Source: Daphnia pulex (Eukaryota; Arthropoda; Branchiopoda; Diplostraca; Daphniidae). From it: a stretch of DNA of 64,000 nucleotides. This document shows, piece by piece, positions 47,829-59,595 of the stretch. Both the position numbers and the translations under genes were made by a program. The stretch lies in the NCBI RefSeq assembly GCF_021134715.1, contig NC_060027.1, positions 248,001 to 312,000 on the forward strand, in the 5' to 3' direction. The notes under the pieces are model-generated. The model saw nothing but the letters and a program-made list of their open reading frames with translations, had not been told where the DNA came from and ran no database searches. Numbering within the stretch: the stretch's first letter is position 1; each line of letters opens with the position of its first letter.

Positions 47829-48515
47829 CGTATGAAAGGAGAGAAAAGGTGAAAGAATTCAGCAGCCGATTTAGGATCTCCGTTACGTCTACAGGAACTG
47901 CCGTGCACCATTTTTCATCAACTTCATTCTTCGTCGTATCACAAATTTTAAATAAAGGTAAAGATTTTTCCATAGAGTTGTGAATCAACTCTATTTCTTT
48001 CTATTAATTATTATGCCAGTACCATTATTGAAAATTAATGTTAAAATTTATTAATCGTCTAGTTAACTATGGTGTCTTGCTGCTGTTGGGTGTAGTATCG
48101 TTGATGGCCGGGTCGACCACTGGTGTACCGATATTTCCTGGGTATGGTGGGCATCAACAACAACATGCGCAAAAACCACTTACTACACTGAGGATCCCAA
48201 GTGCTACACCACCGAGGATCAACTTTTTACCCCATCGAAGCGCCCAAGTACTGCACTACAACCTACGTCGCCCCAGCTTACACGACGCAGGGAGCTGAGT
48301 ACTACACGACGCAGGGAGCTGAGAACTACACGACGCAGGGAGCGGAGTACTACACGACGCAGGGAGCGGAGTACTACACGACGCAGGGAGCGGAGTACTA
48401 CACGACGCAGGGAGCGGAGTACTACACCAAGGCTGCAGTTTACTTCACTACAACCTACTTTGCTTCAGAGTACTACACTGATGTTTCAAAGTACTACACC
48501 ATTAAAGGCATTTGA
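47829..48515 (+). pseudogene. YYTT-repeat secreted protein gene, copy 2
   Basis: A third promoter/leader block (47829-47960) lacks the ATG (AATAAAG replaces ATCATGG at the donor). The exon from 48063 gives VNYGVLLLLGVVSLMAGSTT then GVPIFPGYGGHQQQHAQK. The expected continuation TYYTEDPKCYTTEDQLF lies in a second frame, and IEAPKYCTTTYVAPAYTTQG in a third, which runs through the 24-base repeats to EYYTDVSKYYTIKGI and a stop at 48515. Loss of the start and two frame changes point to a decayed gene. The signal peptide and tyrosine repeats suggest a cuticle or egg-shell type protein in its working form. Confidence 0.55.
48281..48424 (+). repeat. 24-base tandem repeat, 6 units
   Basis: Six near-identical 24-base units (period starts 48281, 48305, 48329, 48353, 48377, 48401) encode TTQGAEYY, once TTQGAENY. 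They differ mainly at GCT/GCG alanine codons. The first two units share GCT with unit 2/3 borders, and later units share GCG, showing stepwise local amplification. Confidence 0.9.
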
Positions 48516-49128
48516 ATAGAAGCTCCGAAAGCACTTCTCTGTCCCGAGTTACTACACCACTAACGCAGCCGAATTATATTCTACAAGGAAGTTCCTTATT
48601 ACTAGAACCGAAATTTCTACTCGAGGTTATTTACATTTATCGGTTATTTTCATGGTAGTTGGTCGCTGGGAATCAATTGTTGATCTAAAATGAGAAAATA
48701 AAAGTTTTAATACGGGTAATTCTTTTGTAAGATTTTGTTAGTAACTTCAAGCCTGTTAACATTGCTACAGGTGTCTTTTGGTGTTGGATTTCTTCAAGGC
48801 CAGTTTGCTAAGTTGTAAATTATTTTATGTTAGACTACTACTCTCATTGTTGTTGTGGTTTGACGATGTTTAAGGGCAAAATAAGAAAGAAACTTGTAAC
48901 TGTTGATTTTTTCAAATCTTGTAAATAAGAGGTGACTGACCCTTGTATAAATGAAAGACTTTGAAGTTGAGAAAAATATATTGATATAGTTCCTAAACAA
49001 AACTTGGTATTCATTTAGAAACAATGAACAAAAGACTTGAAAAAGAATTGTGTTATATTGTCCCACCTCCACCCACAATTCCACCACATTTTACAGTCAC
49101 ATACATACACATACATACACTAAGTTAA
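48516..49128. other. Intergenic
   Basis: 3' flank of the YYTT copy. AATAAAA near 48698 could be its poly(A) signal. No other gene seen. Confidence 0.45.
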
Positions 49129-49396
49129 CCCATTGGCTGCCACGCCATACAACCCGTAGGTTGCTCTCTACTACTCTACGCGCCACGTCAGAAGGATCCA
49201 TGACCAAGTGGGACTTGCCATTGCTGACAAGTCCGTGCTGAAAAGGGGGAACTATGGTGCATTGCCTGAAACAGGCGCCTTGCGGCAGATTTTGGGCTTG
49301 GCGACTCTCCGACCCCGCGGCTTGTAAACCACGAGACCGAACAGCGCGGCCCGTGCTAAGGAGCTAGGGGAGAACAAAGGCGTGGCAGACAACGGG
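49129..49396. mobile_element. piggyBac-type MITE (nonautonomous DNA transposon)
   Basis: The ends are inverted repeats: CCCATTGGCTGCCACGCC at the left and, read inward from the right, CCCGTTGTCTGCCACGCC (16 of 18 match). TTAA directly flanks both sides (49125-49128 and 49397-49400), the target-site duplication of the piggyBac superfamily, and the CCC...GGG termini agree. The CTGCCA core is known from animal piggyBac-like ends. The 268-base interior is GC-richer than its surroundings and has no transposase frame. Its mobilisation would need a transposase from elsewhere in the genome. Confidence 0.85.
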
Positions 49397-49748
49397 TTAA
49401 CTAACACATAACGAAATAATACCAATAACACGATGATCCACGTTGATGACGAGTCTCGGAATTCCATCTTCTCGACGTCTCATCTGCATTACCTGAATAA
49501 AGACAAAAAATTCTTATAAGTGACATGCCAATAAAAGTTACATAATAGTCACATAGTACATATAGGTACATTGGTTTGTTTGTTTTTTGCAAAAAAACTT
49601 TAAAGGCCCGCTTTAAATTGCTTAAAATCTACCTAACAATATTGACCACTGTACAAATAACAAAGCTCACTTGCTAGTAAAAAAAAAAAAATCCGGAAGT
49701 ATACCGGAAGTAACCACAGCGCCTTAACCATTGAGCTGTCGTAAAATT
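49397..49748. other. Spacer with a tRNA A-box-like word
   Basis: CAGCTCAATGGTTAAGGCGC (- strand, about 49718-49738) resembles a tRNA A box, but no B box follows, so no tRNA or SINE is called. An A tract (49680-49691) precedes two CCGGAAGTA words. Confidence 0.35.
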
Positions 49749-49943
49749 AAACCACATATTCGTGATCTCCATGAAATTTGGGGTCGATTAGATGTGATTT
49801 AAACGAAATCCAAAATTTGGCCAAAATCGAGAATTTTCCTGAACTATAGTTCAGGAAAATTTTCAAAACCGGAAGTACGAAAACGCACAAAAAAAAACAT
49901 GAACTTTACCACAAATTTAACGAGGATCACGAATACGTGGTTT
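49749..49943. repeat. Long imperfect inverted repeat with a 30-base perfect core
   Basis: The core 49832-49861 is a perfect palindrome (centre AACTATAGTT). Outer arms 49749-49769 and 49923-49943 match in 18 of 21 positions and share the same centre. The intervening sequence is also partly complementary. CCGGAAGTA occurs four times in and around it (49693, 49704, 49869, 49993). The structure could fold as one hairpin of about 195 bases. Confidence 0.75.
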
Positions 49944-52900
49944 GTTTGTGCGTAGAATGAATAATTACTGAACTACGGACTGAAATGAGAAAACCGGAAG
50001 TAGAAAAAAAAAGAAAAAATCGATAATTTAACACGTGAGCTTTGTTGGCGGAATAGTTATCGTCAGTTACCACTAAAAATTTCCACACAATAACTGCCGA
50101 GAAATGTTTAAAGAGATGTGCAAAGTTACTAAAACTGACTGTTTTGACAGCTGAAAATTATCGAAAAGCCATCTAGCGTTAGAAAAAAGAAACGTCTAAT
50201 AATACTTTGCGCGCAAGAAGGGCCTGATTTTAGAATTACTACATAAACATAGAGTTTAACGCAAGTAGATCACTAGTAGATAATATAAGAAAATAAGTCA
50301 ATTGTCGGGTACCTGGGCATAAATCCGTGGAGAGTGACAGGCCGACGGAAGCGACTGGTCTAACTCGTCAGTGAAGTACGACAAATTGTTTAGCAGCATA
50401 ATAAGCAGAGAAGCTAGATGAGTGTGGGAAGCGAAGATAAGGATGGAGCAGAGAGTTGGTAGAAGTCACTCTTCTGTAATGGACAAAGGCCAGCATCAAG
50501 GATCTCTGTGCCAGGACCACACAATTCCAATAAAGAAACTGCGTTGTAGATTGACATCGGCGGCTGCTCGCGAAATCCAATGAATCCATTGACATACCAC
50601 ACAACCTATGAATTCCTAAAGCAAAGAACAGAAAAAGGTTTTAACATTGCAGTGAGGCCCATAAATACTCACGACCAAGGTGAATTCCAAAGTTAAGTAC
50701 ATGATAAATCAAGAACATAGAAGCACACCTTTACCTCAATCTGTTGTAGGCTTTTTTCTGTTGTAGGCTCGTTTCTTGTAGCTATGAAGTGGGAGATGCG
50801 GGGAATGGCAGCAATACAATTTCATGACGCAACAACCCCACCAAAAGTGTTTAAAGGTGTAAACATCTTTCAGGCAAGAAGGAACCTGTTAAACAAATGG
50901 GTGTGAATTTTGAGATTATTTTATTGCATTGATGGATGATGAGGTAGTAAATTCAGAAGGTTATGCTTACCTGTAATCGTATATGTAATGCCACAACTTT
51001 TGGGCATAACAGCTTGCAGTTTTGTCTAAGATGTGAGAGGATGATGCAGATGATGCTGAGCGTGTGAGTCATAGAAGGGTTGAGCAATTGGTTTTTTAAA
51101 TGGAGTCCAAATTTAATCTGATGACTAGACGGCAGGTACATTTTCTGGAATTCCAAGTACAGTACACAATTAGTCAATTGGTCAAGTACACAGTCAGTGA
51201 TAGAAAATTTTCTACTATGTACTTAGAATAATAACAATAAGCTTACAGGTAAATTGGTTGATTTTGGGCAGTAAAACAGGAAAATTCGAAAACAGAAGAT
51301 GACAAAACTCTTCACACATTTCGCCATTTTAAAAACAATACCGACACCATCTAGCGACACACTGGACAATCGTCTGAATTGTAAAAACAACCGCTAGATG
51401 ATGCCAGTGCTCCATGCAGACGAAACGATTGTCCCAAGCTCCCAAGGAAGGAGTTGACAGCTATGTGAAATGTAGAAAATAGAAAGAATTCGAAAAGTGA
51501 AATCAATATTCAGCAAGATGTTTGACCATGTTTGACACTGAAAAACTAACTTGACTTGGTAGTAAGTTAACTAAATGTTTTCATGCATATTTACCAGTTC
51601 ATTTGTCACATTTGCCACGTAATGACGACCATTGTTGAAGCTGGCCAGGAATTCTAAGCTGTCATCAATTCTGCAGCTGTTGTGTGCCTATACTAAAAAT
51701 GGAATCAAAAATTGTAATATCACAGCAATCTTACAAATTTTCTGTTCTTGTCTTTCAGATGGATGTTTTGTAAATGCTGAATCCAAGAACTTCGTCATTT
51801 CACTTGATTGACTTTCTTTTCCGATTTTAATAATGGTGAGCTCTGAGCAACAGTTTGAGCACGTAACCTAAATAACATTTTTGAGGTTTTTGTTTGATTT
51901 TTCTAGGTGATATTGCAGACACACCATATTGCAAGTACTTACCTGAGCAGCTGAGCTCTTCCTTTCTGTGGTTCCTTTCAATTGATTCATTTGAGGTATT
52001 GCTTGCTGTTACTGCAATCTTGTTTTAAAATTGACATCTAAATCATCTTTCTATTTTAATCCTTCACCGCTGTTTCAGACCCTATCCACTAGTGGAATAT
52101 GTAGAGAGATGTTCAACTTATTCCAAGTATCTTGTCATTATCTAGCCAACCCCCCGTAAATAAGGTAGAAGTAGATAACTTACAAGTGCATATCTGGGCC
52201 CCCTTCTTTTCTGTCGTCCCGTTTCCCTAACTAACCACTAACCAACGTCCGCCGGTGGTCACTGACCCGCTGTGATAACTAGGAGGATGAGGAGGGCTCT
52301 GGTCGAATGGAAACTTAGTATGCACATGATGAGAGGAAAATTTAAAAAGTTATGAGTTTAACCTGAAATTCTAGTATGACTAACCATTAGTAAAATTTTC
52401 TACGCAGATTTCTCTCTTTTTCCTTGTCCAGGTAAACACGCTGGGCACATTATGAAAGGGAAAGTTTCCTCGTCTTGATTAACTGCAAGTGCGAGTTTTA
52501 GCAAGTAATTCGTTACATGAGAATTATTTAAGAAAATATTTGAGTAGAAAATAAGCTATTTTATTTAATTTTATAATAATATAAGGATATTATGGAAGTA
52601 GTTACTTGATCATGCATTGGTGTTTTTTATACTTTATTAATTTAAATCACATTTTACTTCCGAGTCTAAAATGTCTTTTTTAAGATACAAGAGTAAATTT
52701 AAACACATATTCAACGTCCTCCTCATAATATTCCCAATTTCGATCGTTTATTATTGATTTAATATAAAACTTTTTTCTCTTCTCAAGATAAAAACAGTAT
52801 ACTGCAGACAATACAACAACATACTGGTTGCAACTTCCGCAACATGAAATTATCTTCAAAGAACAACCACTGTTCAACTTGATGCAAAAAGTCTTTTACC

Positions 52901-55900
52901 CTTGTCTTACCTACCACCACTTTCATCACAAACACCATTTCCGAAACTGGCTAGAAAATAAATGGCGGATATTTGCCACGGACACTAAACTCTCTGCCCC
53001 CTGACGAGTGCCTAGATAAAAACAAACAAACAAATGAAATGTAATAATAACGATGTTCACCAAATTAAAAAAAAAACTGAAGTCAAAAATAATTACCTGT
53101 TCTGTTCCTATTATTTAATGGGTCCCCAGCAAATCAAATAGCCATCGAAACCTACAGGGAAAAAAAAGACAGGTTTAGTTCGCGTAAGATCTCAGGTAAA
53201 ACCGGGTAAAACCACACGTCCAAAATGGATGTGGAAAGTGCCTTACACAAAATCTAATAAATATTCAAACATTATTTATTGCCTTGTCCATTATGCTGTC
53301 AATCAACCGACGTAAGGCTTCATAGGACATGCGGAGGGTGTACTTGTTGAAGGTATCGGTCTTGCATGGACGCTATTTATTGACGCCGAAGGTGAAGCCA
53401 ACTAAATAATCGAAAAAATGTCACCATTCAATCCCTATTTTTTCACAATCCAAACATTAAGAGAAATATAAATCATTAAATATAAAACATAGCTTCTACT
53501 TTGTCTTGGTGAGGTTTTCCTTCCAGAGATCCCACGAAGAGGTCAACAGCTTCTCACATTGCATGCACAAGTAATAGGAGAGGAAAAAACCACACAATAC
53601 TCAGTGAGTTTGCCACTCAGAACCAACTCCTTTATCAACAAAGCAGCGGGGTTGGAGCCAATAATGGAGACCATCGAAGTGAAAGTTCCTGAATTACAAA
53701 TTAATGAGCAGCATCAGATTTTATTTTTGTAATAATTGAAACTTACTTTAACATCTTGTTACATTTGGGATTTTTTTCAGACTTCAAACCAAACTTATTG
53801 CCTGGTAAAGTTGGATGGCAGCTATAGCAGCAGGCTAGATCAAGAAATCCTCCTCACTAGCCAAGTCTAGGATATGATGGTTGTGTGTGTTACAATGGCT
53901 GCCATTGTTCTTCGTCAGACAAGAAGCAGATATGAACTTGGCAATGGGGTCCCAAGGATTTCAAACTAGTGCTATGTACACATATGAAAGATAATTAATT
54001 CAAATTTCACAATTTAGAAAATTTCATAAAAGAGTAACTTCAATTGAAGAAGGGAAATCAACCTTCGTCGTTAGCATTCAGCAATCTGGATTGACCACAT
54101 GTTGAGTTCAATTGTGGAAGGCAGGGCCAGCTGCAAACAGAAATGAATTAATTTTACTTCCTGAACATTTTCAATAAACTAACCGTTGGAAGTATGGAAA
54201 CACTTACTCGTACGACTTTCCATGAACAACTATGAAGATATATTTCCATGAAGAATTGAAGAAGCCAAGCATCCAACTAGAACTAGCCAACTAGACAAGC
54301 GCAAGCAGAAACAGTAAACAGGTTAACAGGTAATAAAATGTTGAGGGGGCTGGGGGGGAGGGGTTGATCAGCTGAATTCGAATCAAACGACATCTTACGG
54401 TAACAATTTTCACTTGTTACTGAGAATTTCGAAGTGTTTTTTTAGCCTAGGTAGAGGAAGGTGTGCTCATATCATATGTTGTAGGCTGGTGAGAGCAATA
54501 AATTATTCTAAAGAAAAGAAAAATTGATTTTTGTAACTCACTCCTGCTGTTGCACAGAAGGTGGGAGTAGAAGTGACCCAGGATGATACCTACGGGGAGC
54601 GGTGTATTACAGGACAGCTTCGTACCAGGCCTAAACAAATAGAACCAACGCCATAATGTCCGTTTCTTTAGATTACGAAATTTCAATAGGCATATTACAG
54701 AAATAGGTAATTAATTACTTGGGTAATTGGGCAACGATGACAGAGCGGCCGCATTATTACAGTTCAGATCGCAGCGATCATAGGTGAAGGTGTTGCGGCT
54801 AGTGGCGGATTCACGTTGAGCTATAAGCAAGCTATAAGGATCCATGCGCTCTCATCGACTAATGCGTCTCCCTGTAGGTAAAAGAGAAAAAATTAATCAA
54901 CAATCAACCAGGTAGTCACTTGACTTAGATAATTTCTGGAACACATAAGCGTCATCGTAAACATCGAAATTAACCTCTGGCCCAGTGATGAGATTTGCAT
55001 GAAACTAAAAGTTTAAAATACGCTTATCCTACAGCACTCTTTTTGTGTTTAATAAACCAAACAATAAAGTTGAAGCTAAAGAAACTTCACATAAGAAATG
55101 AGGAATAAGACTTCCTGACCTCAGCTTTGATGTTGATGTGGCAGTCATTTTAAAGTTAAAATTTACCTTACAAATGGACTTCAGGCTGGGATATGATAAG
55201 TATGTGAATCTCTTGTAAGAAACCACTGTGAAGGTGTTCTTGAACTTGAACTATACTTCAAGTGACTGCTGTGGGCCTGTGGCCCTTGATTACTCTGTGA
55301 ACATTTGTGTCTAGTGTAGAAGTCACATTATGAGCATTTCATGGCAGGATTATTCCATCCTCTGTTCAGAAATTCAGAATTGTGGCTTTAAAAATAATAA
55401 TACAAAATTGAGAGATGATGACGGTTCAAACCAGAAACATAATTTACACTCGGATGAATAATCCAATTCGAATTGATCAGTTTAGCAATTAAAAAGTGAA
55501 ACTTGTGCTGAGGGGAAACGTTGATTAAACGAACAAAACGTGTGTCGGTGTGTGATGTGTGACTCAACTCAAGCAGACGACTGAGCTGGTGAAACAGTTC
55601 GAGTTCGCACGCTTGTGACGCTTCGCAGTTCCGTTTTCGATTTTCATCCGTTCAGTCATATCCGATAGCTGTCTACACTTTTTCTTTACTTTGTTCAACG
55701 ATTTGGAAATCACAATGAGTAATTTACTTACATTATATTTGTTCTCAATTAGACGCAATTTGTTAGACTACTTCACTAATATTTTGGTGGGGAAAGTCAT
55801 TTCATTCCATGCACGACTTTTTTTTTGAAAGACGCCATTCGAAGTTTAACACAAAAAAAAAAATGGCTGCCCATTGTTCAGTTTTCTCGAAATAATTTGA

Positions 55901-55996
55901 GTATGAAATGGAATATCTAAGAATCCTTTCAGGAGGGGAAAATGTTATGTTAGTAACACCTGTAACAGTAGAAATGTAATAGTTTGCTTATAACCT
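49944..55996. other. Gene-poor region with scattered exon-like (-) frames
   Basis: No complete gene could be built. Splice-bounded (-) frames occur at 51687-51595 (AHNSCRIDDSLEFLASFNNG, ending before GTAAAT), 51868-51692 (VTCSNCCSELTIIKIGK), 53688-53600 (SMVSIIGSNPAALLIKELVL) and 54835-54722 (QRESATSRNTFTYDRCDLNC). They do not join in one frame. They may be pseudoexons or parts of a rapidly evolving or noncoding transcript. ATG frames near 55564-55758 are unconvincing. Confidence 0.35.
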
Positions 55997-58188
55997 ATGG
56001 GTAAATGCATAAATATGTATATATATATCGTAACATGAATAGTTGGTTAGGCTACATAGTTACTTTGTCAGTAGTGGACAATCAATTACATTATCTTTTC
56101 TTAGCATTCTGATCGGTCATTCTAAATAAAATTGTATTTTGATAATTTTTTTAAAATAGATCCCTGGGTGGAGATATTTGGAGCTGTAACATCTCAAGAA
56201 AACGAAAAACTCCTGCCTGAAAACATTACTCTGACTGAAAATGCCTCATTTACTCACAGCTCTACGACAAGTGCCTGTCTTGATTTTTTCTTTGAAGTAA
56301 TGCAAAGAAGTCAGAGTGCTCAAATTCTAGAGACTCTGAAGAAGTCTTGGGATGAAGACCCACTTATTTCACTGAAGTTGATTTTTCAGCTAAGGGATAT
56401 CCGTTCAGGAAAAGGGGCAGTCATTGAATTTCATCACTGTCTCATTTGGCTTTTTCACAACCATCCTCAAACATTGCTCTATAATCTCGAACATATCCCC
56501 AAACATGGCTACTGGAAAGATCTCTCTTGGTTTGTGCAATTTCTGTTGGAGGGGCATACTTCCATGACCAAGGAACGTCAGAAACCCATTAGCACTGAAG
56601 AAACAAGAATTGAGCAAGCAAATGTTAATTATTCGCTGGAAGAAATTATCAGAAAACGGGTGGATGGCGTGGTTGAGAAAATCACATGGAAACGCTATCT
56701 GAAACAATTGCCTAATGATGAATCAAGGAAAAGTGCTAAGCTAAAGTTCACGGAACTGTCTAAAGCCATCCATCTAGCAAGAAGCAGAGAAGCCAAGATG
56801 AAAAAGAAATCGGTTAAAGCTCTCTCAGCGGTCAAACTTTTGAACTTCAAGACCCTCCATCAACATTTCCCTGCTGTTTACAACAAGATTGTGAACCTAT
56901 TTGCATCTACTCTGAAACATGACAAAGAGGCTCTCGAAAAGGACAAATGTCTGCCAAAGACTGCTTTAGCGGGAAAATGGGCTCCCGCTATTGGAGGTTC
57001 CATCGATTCTGTTACTTCACTTGGAAAAAACATCGCTCGTGCATTATATTCCATGGCACACCAACGTGATGCAAACGAAACTGATTCAGATTACGACACG
57101 AAAGCCTACATTTACTACCGCAAAGAATTCCTGACGCCATTGAGAACTTCAATCAACGTCCCCGAGCAAACAATGTCAAAAAAGAAATGGGGTGAACTCG
57201 ACTATCAAAGAGTTCCATCAATCTGCATGAAAAGAAATAAGGAGCACTTTTTGAAGAACGATGCCGAGCGATTCAACCAATATCTCGAAGATGTCAAGTC
57301 TGGAAAAAAGAGTATTGCATCTGGAGCTCTACTTCCCCACGAAATCGTTAAACAGTTCATGGAGTTACCTTCACTGCCCGAAGAAATTATGACAGTAGGA
57401 GAACTTCAGTGGAAAAGTTACGTCGAGAATTTGAAAAAATCTGGTTTGTTTCAAAGCTGTTTATCTGTCTGCGATGTTTCCGGATCTATGAGTGGTAATT
57501 TATCTTTATAATTCTCATTCAAATTTTGTAACATTTCAAAAATAACTGAATTATTTTAGGAACCCCAATGGAAGCCGCTATAGCGCTGTCTCTTCTTACA
57601 GCCGAGCTATCGAAGCCTCCATTCAACAGTCACATCTGCAGTTTTTCGTCTAAACCTTTCCTTCAGAAGATAGATCAGCCCACTCTCGCAGAAAAAGTTG
57701 CGTCAGTCATGAAAATGGATGTGGGAATGAGCACCAACGTACAGGTATAAACTTCCCGCCAATAATGAGAAACTTGAATCTTGAAAACCTTGTGTTTTGT
57801 ACATTCTTAGGCAGTTTTCGACCTCATTCTAAAATTGGCAATCAGCGTTAAACTTGCACCTTCAGAAATGGTGAAAACACTGTTCATCTTCTCGGATATG
57901 GAATTTGACCAATGTGGAGGAAGAAAATACGAGACTGACTACCAGTTGATCAAGAGAAAATTTGAGCAAGCCGGTTATCCGCTTCCATCCATTGTATTCT
58001 GGAACCTTCGAGGAGATGGCAAGCGTTCAAAGCCAGTTACAAAAGACGAAAAGAACGTCGCTCTCGTCTCTGGTTTCTCTGGACAAATGCTGAAAACGTT
58101 TCTGGAAAGCGGAAAGATCGATTCACCTTATTTAGCTATGCTTAAATCACTTGGAACCACTTACGATCATTTGAAAGTGATTGACTAA
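55997..58188 (+). CDS. DUF2828 / von Willebrand A-domain protein
   Basis: Coding exons 55997-56000, 56160-57494, 57560-57744 and 57811-58188 join in phase to 633 residues. The first carries only ATGG, spliced over a 159-base intron to give MDPWVEIFGAV. The N-terminal two thirds are helical (LDFFFEVMQRSQ, LISLKLIFQLRDIRSGKG, HGYWKDLSWFV), as in DUF2828. From about residue 439 CDVSGSMSGTPMEAAIAL gives the DxSxS metal-site motif of a vWA domain, with MSTNVQAVFDLIL and FIFSDMEFDQC supplying the Thr and Asp positions. The same layout, helical repeats plus vWA, occurs in TROVE/Ro60 proteins, which bind small RNAs, so RNA binding is a reasonable guess only. AATAAA at 58493-58498. Confidence 0.85.
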
Positions 58189-58492
58189 TGCAAACGTTCA
58201 CTCTGTTTTTGATGCAAGAAATGACTTTTAAAGCCATACTCTTCTTCTTAAATTGAGATTACCCTTTCAAAATTGTTCTTAATGTTATGTTCTGCGTTTG
58301 ATGTGGAAGTTACGAGTTTTTAGTCCTTTCTAATTTCCAACTTCCCTAATCTCCAACTTCTCCTAATCTAGTAGCGTCAAGTCAACAATGGATTCTTCAT
58401 CTGATCCTGATGGTTGATGCCATTTCGTTTGATTTCAATGCTGTTTAACTCTTTAAGTCTTGTCATTGCCTCTTGTCTTGTGACATTGCGCA

Positions 58493-58498
58493 AATAAA
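58493..58498 (+). terminator. Poly(A) signal of the DUF2828 gene
   Basis: AATAAA 305 bases after the stop codon, followed by T/TG-rich sequence. Confidence 0.5.
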
Positions 58499-59595
58499 TT
58501 CTTCTTAAATTCAGACATTTTAGTGTTTTCTTATCATTATTATAAAACCCAAGTGATCACAACATTGACCCACCCACGCTAACCTCTAGCACAAAGACAT
58601 CAATCTCATAAACGCACAGTATATACAAAGGAACCACTTACCTTACCAGATATCTGAAATCCTATGGTCTTGGTGAACACCAAATAATTCATCTTCTGGC
58701 GCTAAGTGTTATTAAGAATCTGCATGCAAAATTGTCCTCTTATCCTCCAGCAATCCTTCTGTATGTTTAGTAATGAAAATGGAAGCAAATTAACATTAAA
58801 TCAATTATTATAATAAATACTACTGTAAGATAAATTTACCCTCGTAAATATGCACTCATTCTTGCCCATTGTGATGGTAATAGACAATCAATGAGAATTT
58901 CATGGCAAGATTACCCTGTCAAATTGATAAAAACAGATTAATTAGTCTTATTAAGCTTTAAAAAAATGGAACCTGAAATATTTTGAGTCAAAATCCAGGT
59001 TTAGGTCAGCATTAGACAGAAATCGATAATGAAAGAAAATTTTTTTACATGCATCCCTTCTTATGGAATATAAGTTCTTAGTTTTACTTATAATAACGAT
59101 GAAACTAATAAAATAAAACGGGGAGATTGAACAACGAGCAACACGTGTGACTTACAAGAAACTGTGCATAGTTGTAAATGTAGGTTTCTTAACAAACGGA
59201 ACGGATTATATTTTTTTCGATTTTTTTAGGGCGATACACCGGTATGTTTAAAAGTACATTATTAGAAAATAAAGGGAATTACCAGTTTATAGAAAATCCA
59301 TTTTCATAAAATTTGGGCAGAAACGAGTAAACGAGCAAAATTTGTACAACTGACACTTGACAGGTTGACAGCCATGAAGCTGTGAATCAAATTGACAGAT
59401 TGAAGCACTGAGCAGACGAGTGTACCTTTGGCTTTAGGAGGTGCTGCCTTCTGGTGGATCCCAGTGGAAATAATTATTTTTGGACCGATCTTTGATGAAA
59501 CAGATGGCGTGAATGTAACAATCGCGTTCTCTAGCTAGAATAGTTTAGTGTGGAGCTTAAGAGTAATGGAGTTTGTTGTTGTTTTGACTTAAAAA
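58499..59595. other. Intergenic
   Basis: Spacer and promoter region of the STAMBP gene; no TATA box or gene recognised. Confidence 0.5.

Noticed and set aside
48281-48424. CRISPR-like array
   Set aside because: The 24-base units are contiguous without spacers and encode an eight-residue protein repeat, so this is a coding minisatellite.
49700-49740. tRNA or tRNA-derived SINE from the A-box-like CAGCTCAATGGTTAAGGCGC
   Set aside because: No B box, no cloverleaf partner arms and no 3' tail could be found.
50414-50602. (-) frame with GFIGFREQPPMSIYNAVSLL as a gene end
   Set aside because: Three frames are open over the same stretch and upstream exons could not be joined; left inside the gene-poor region entry.
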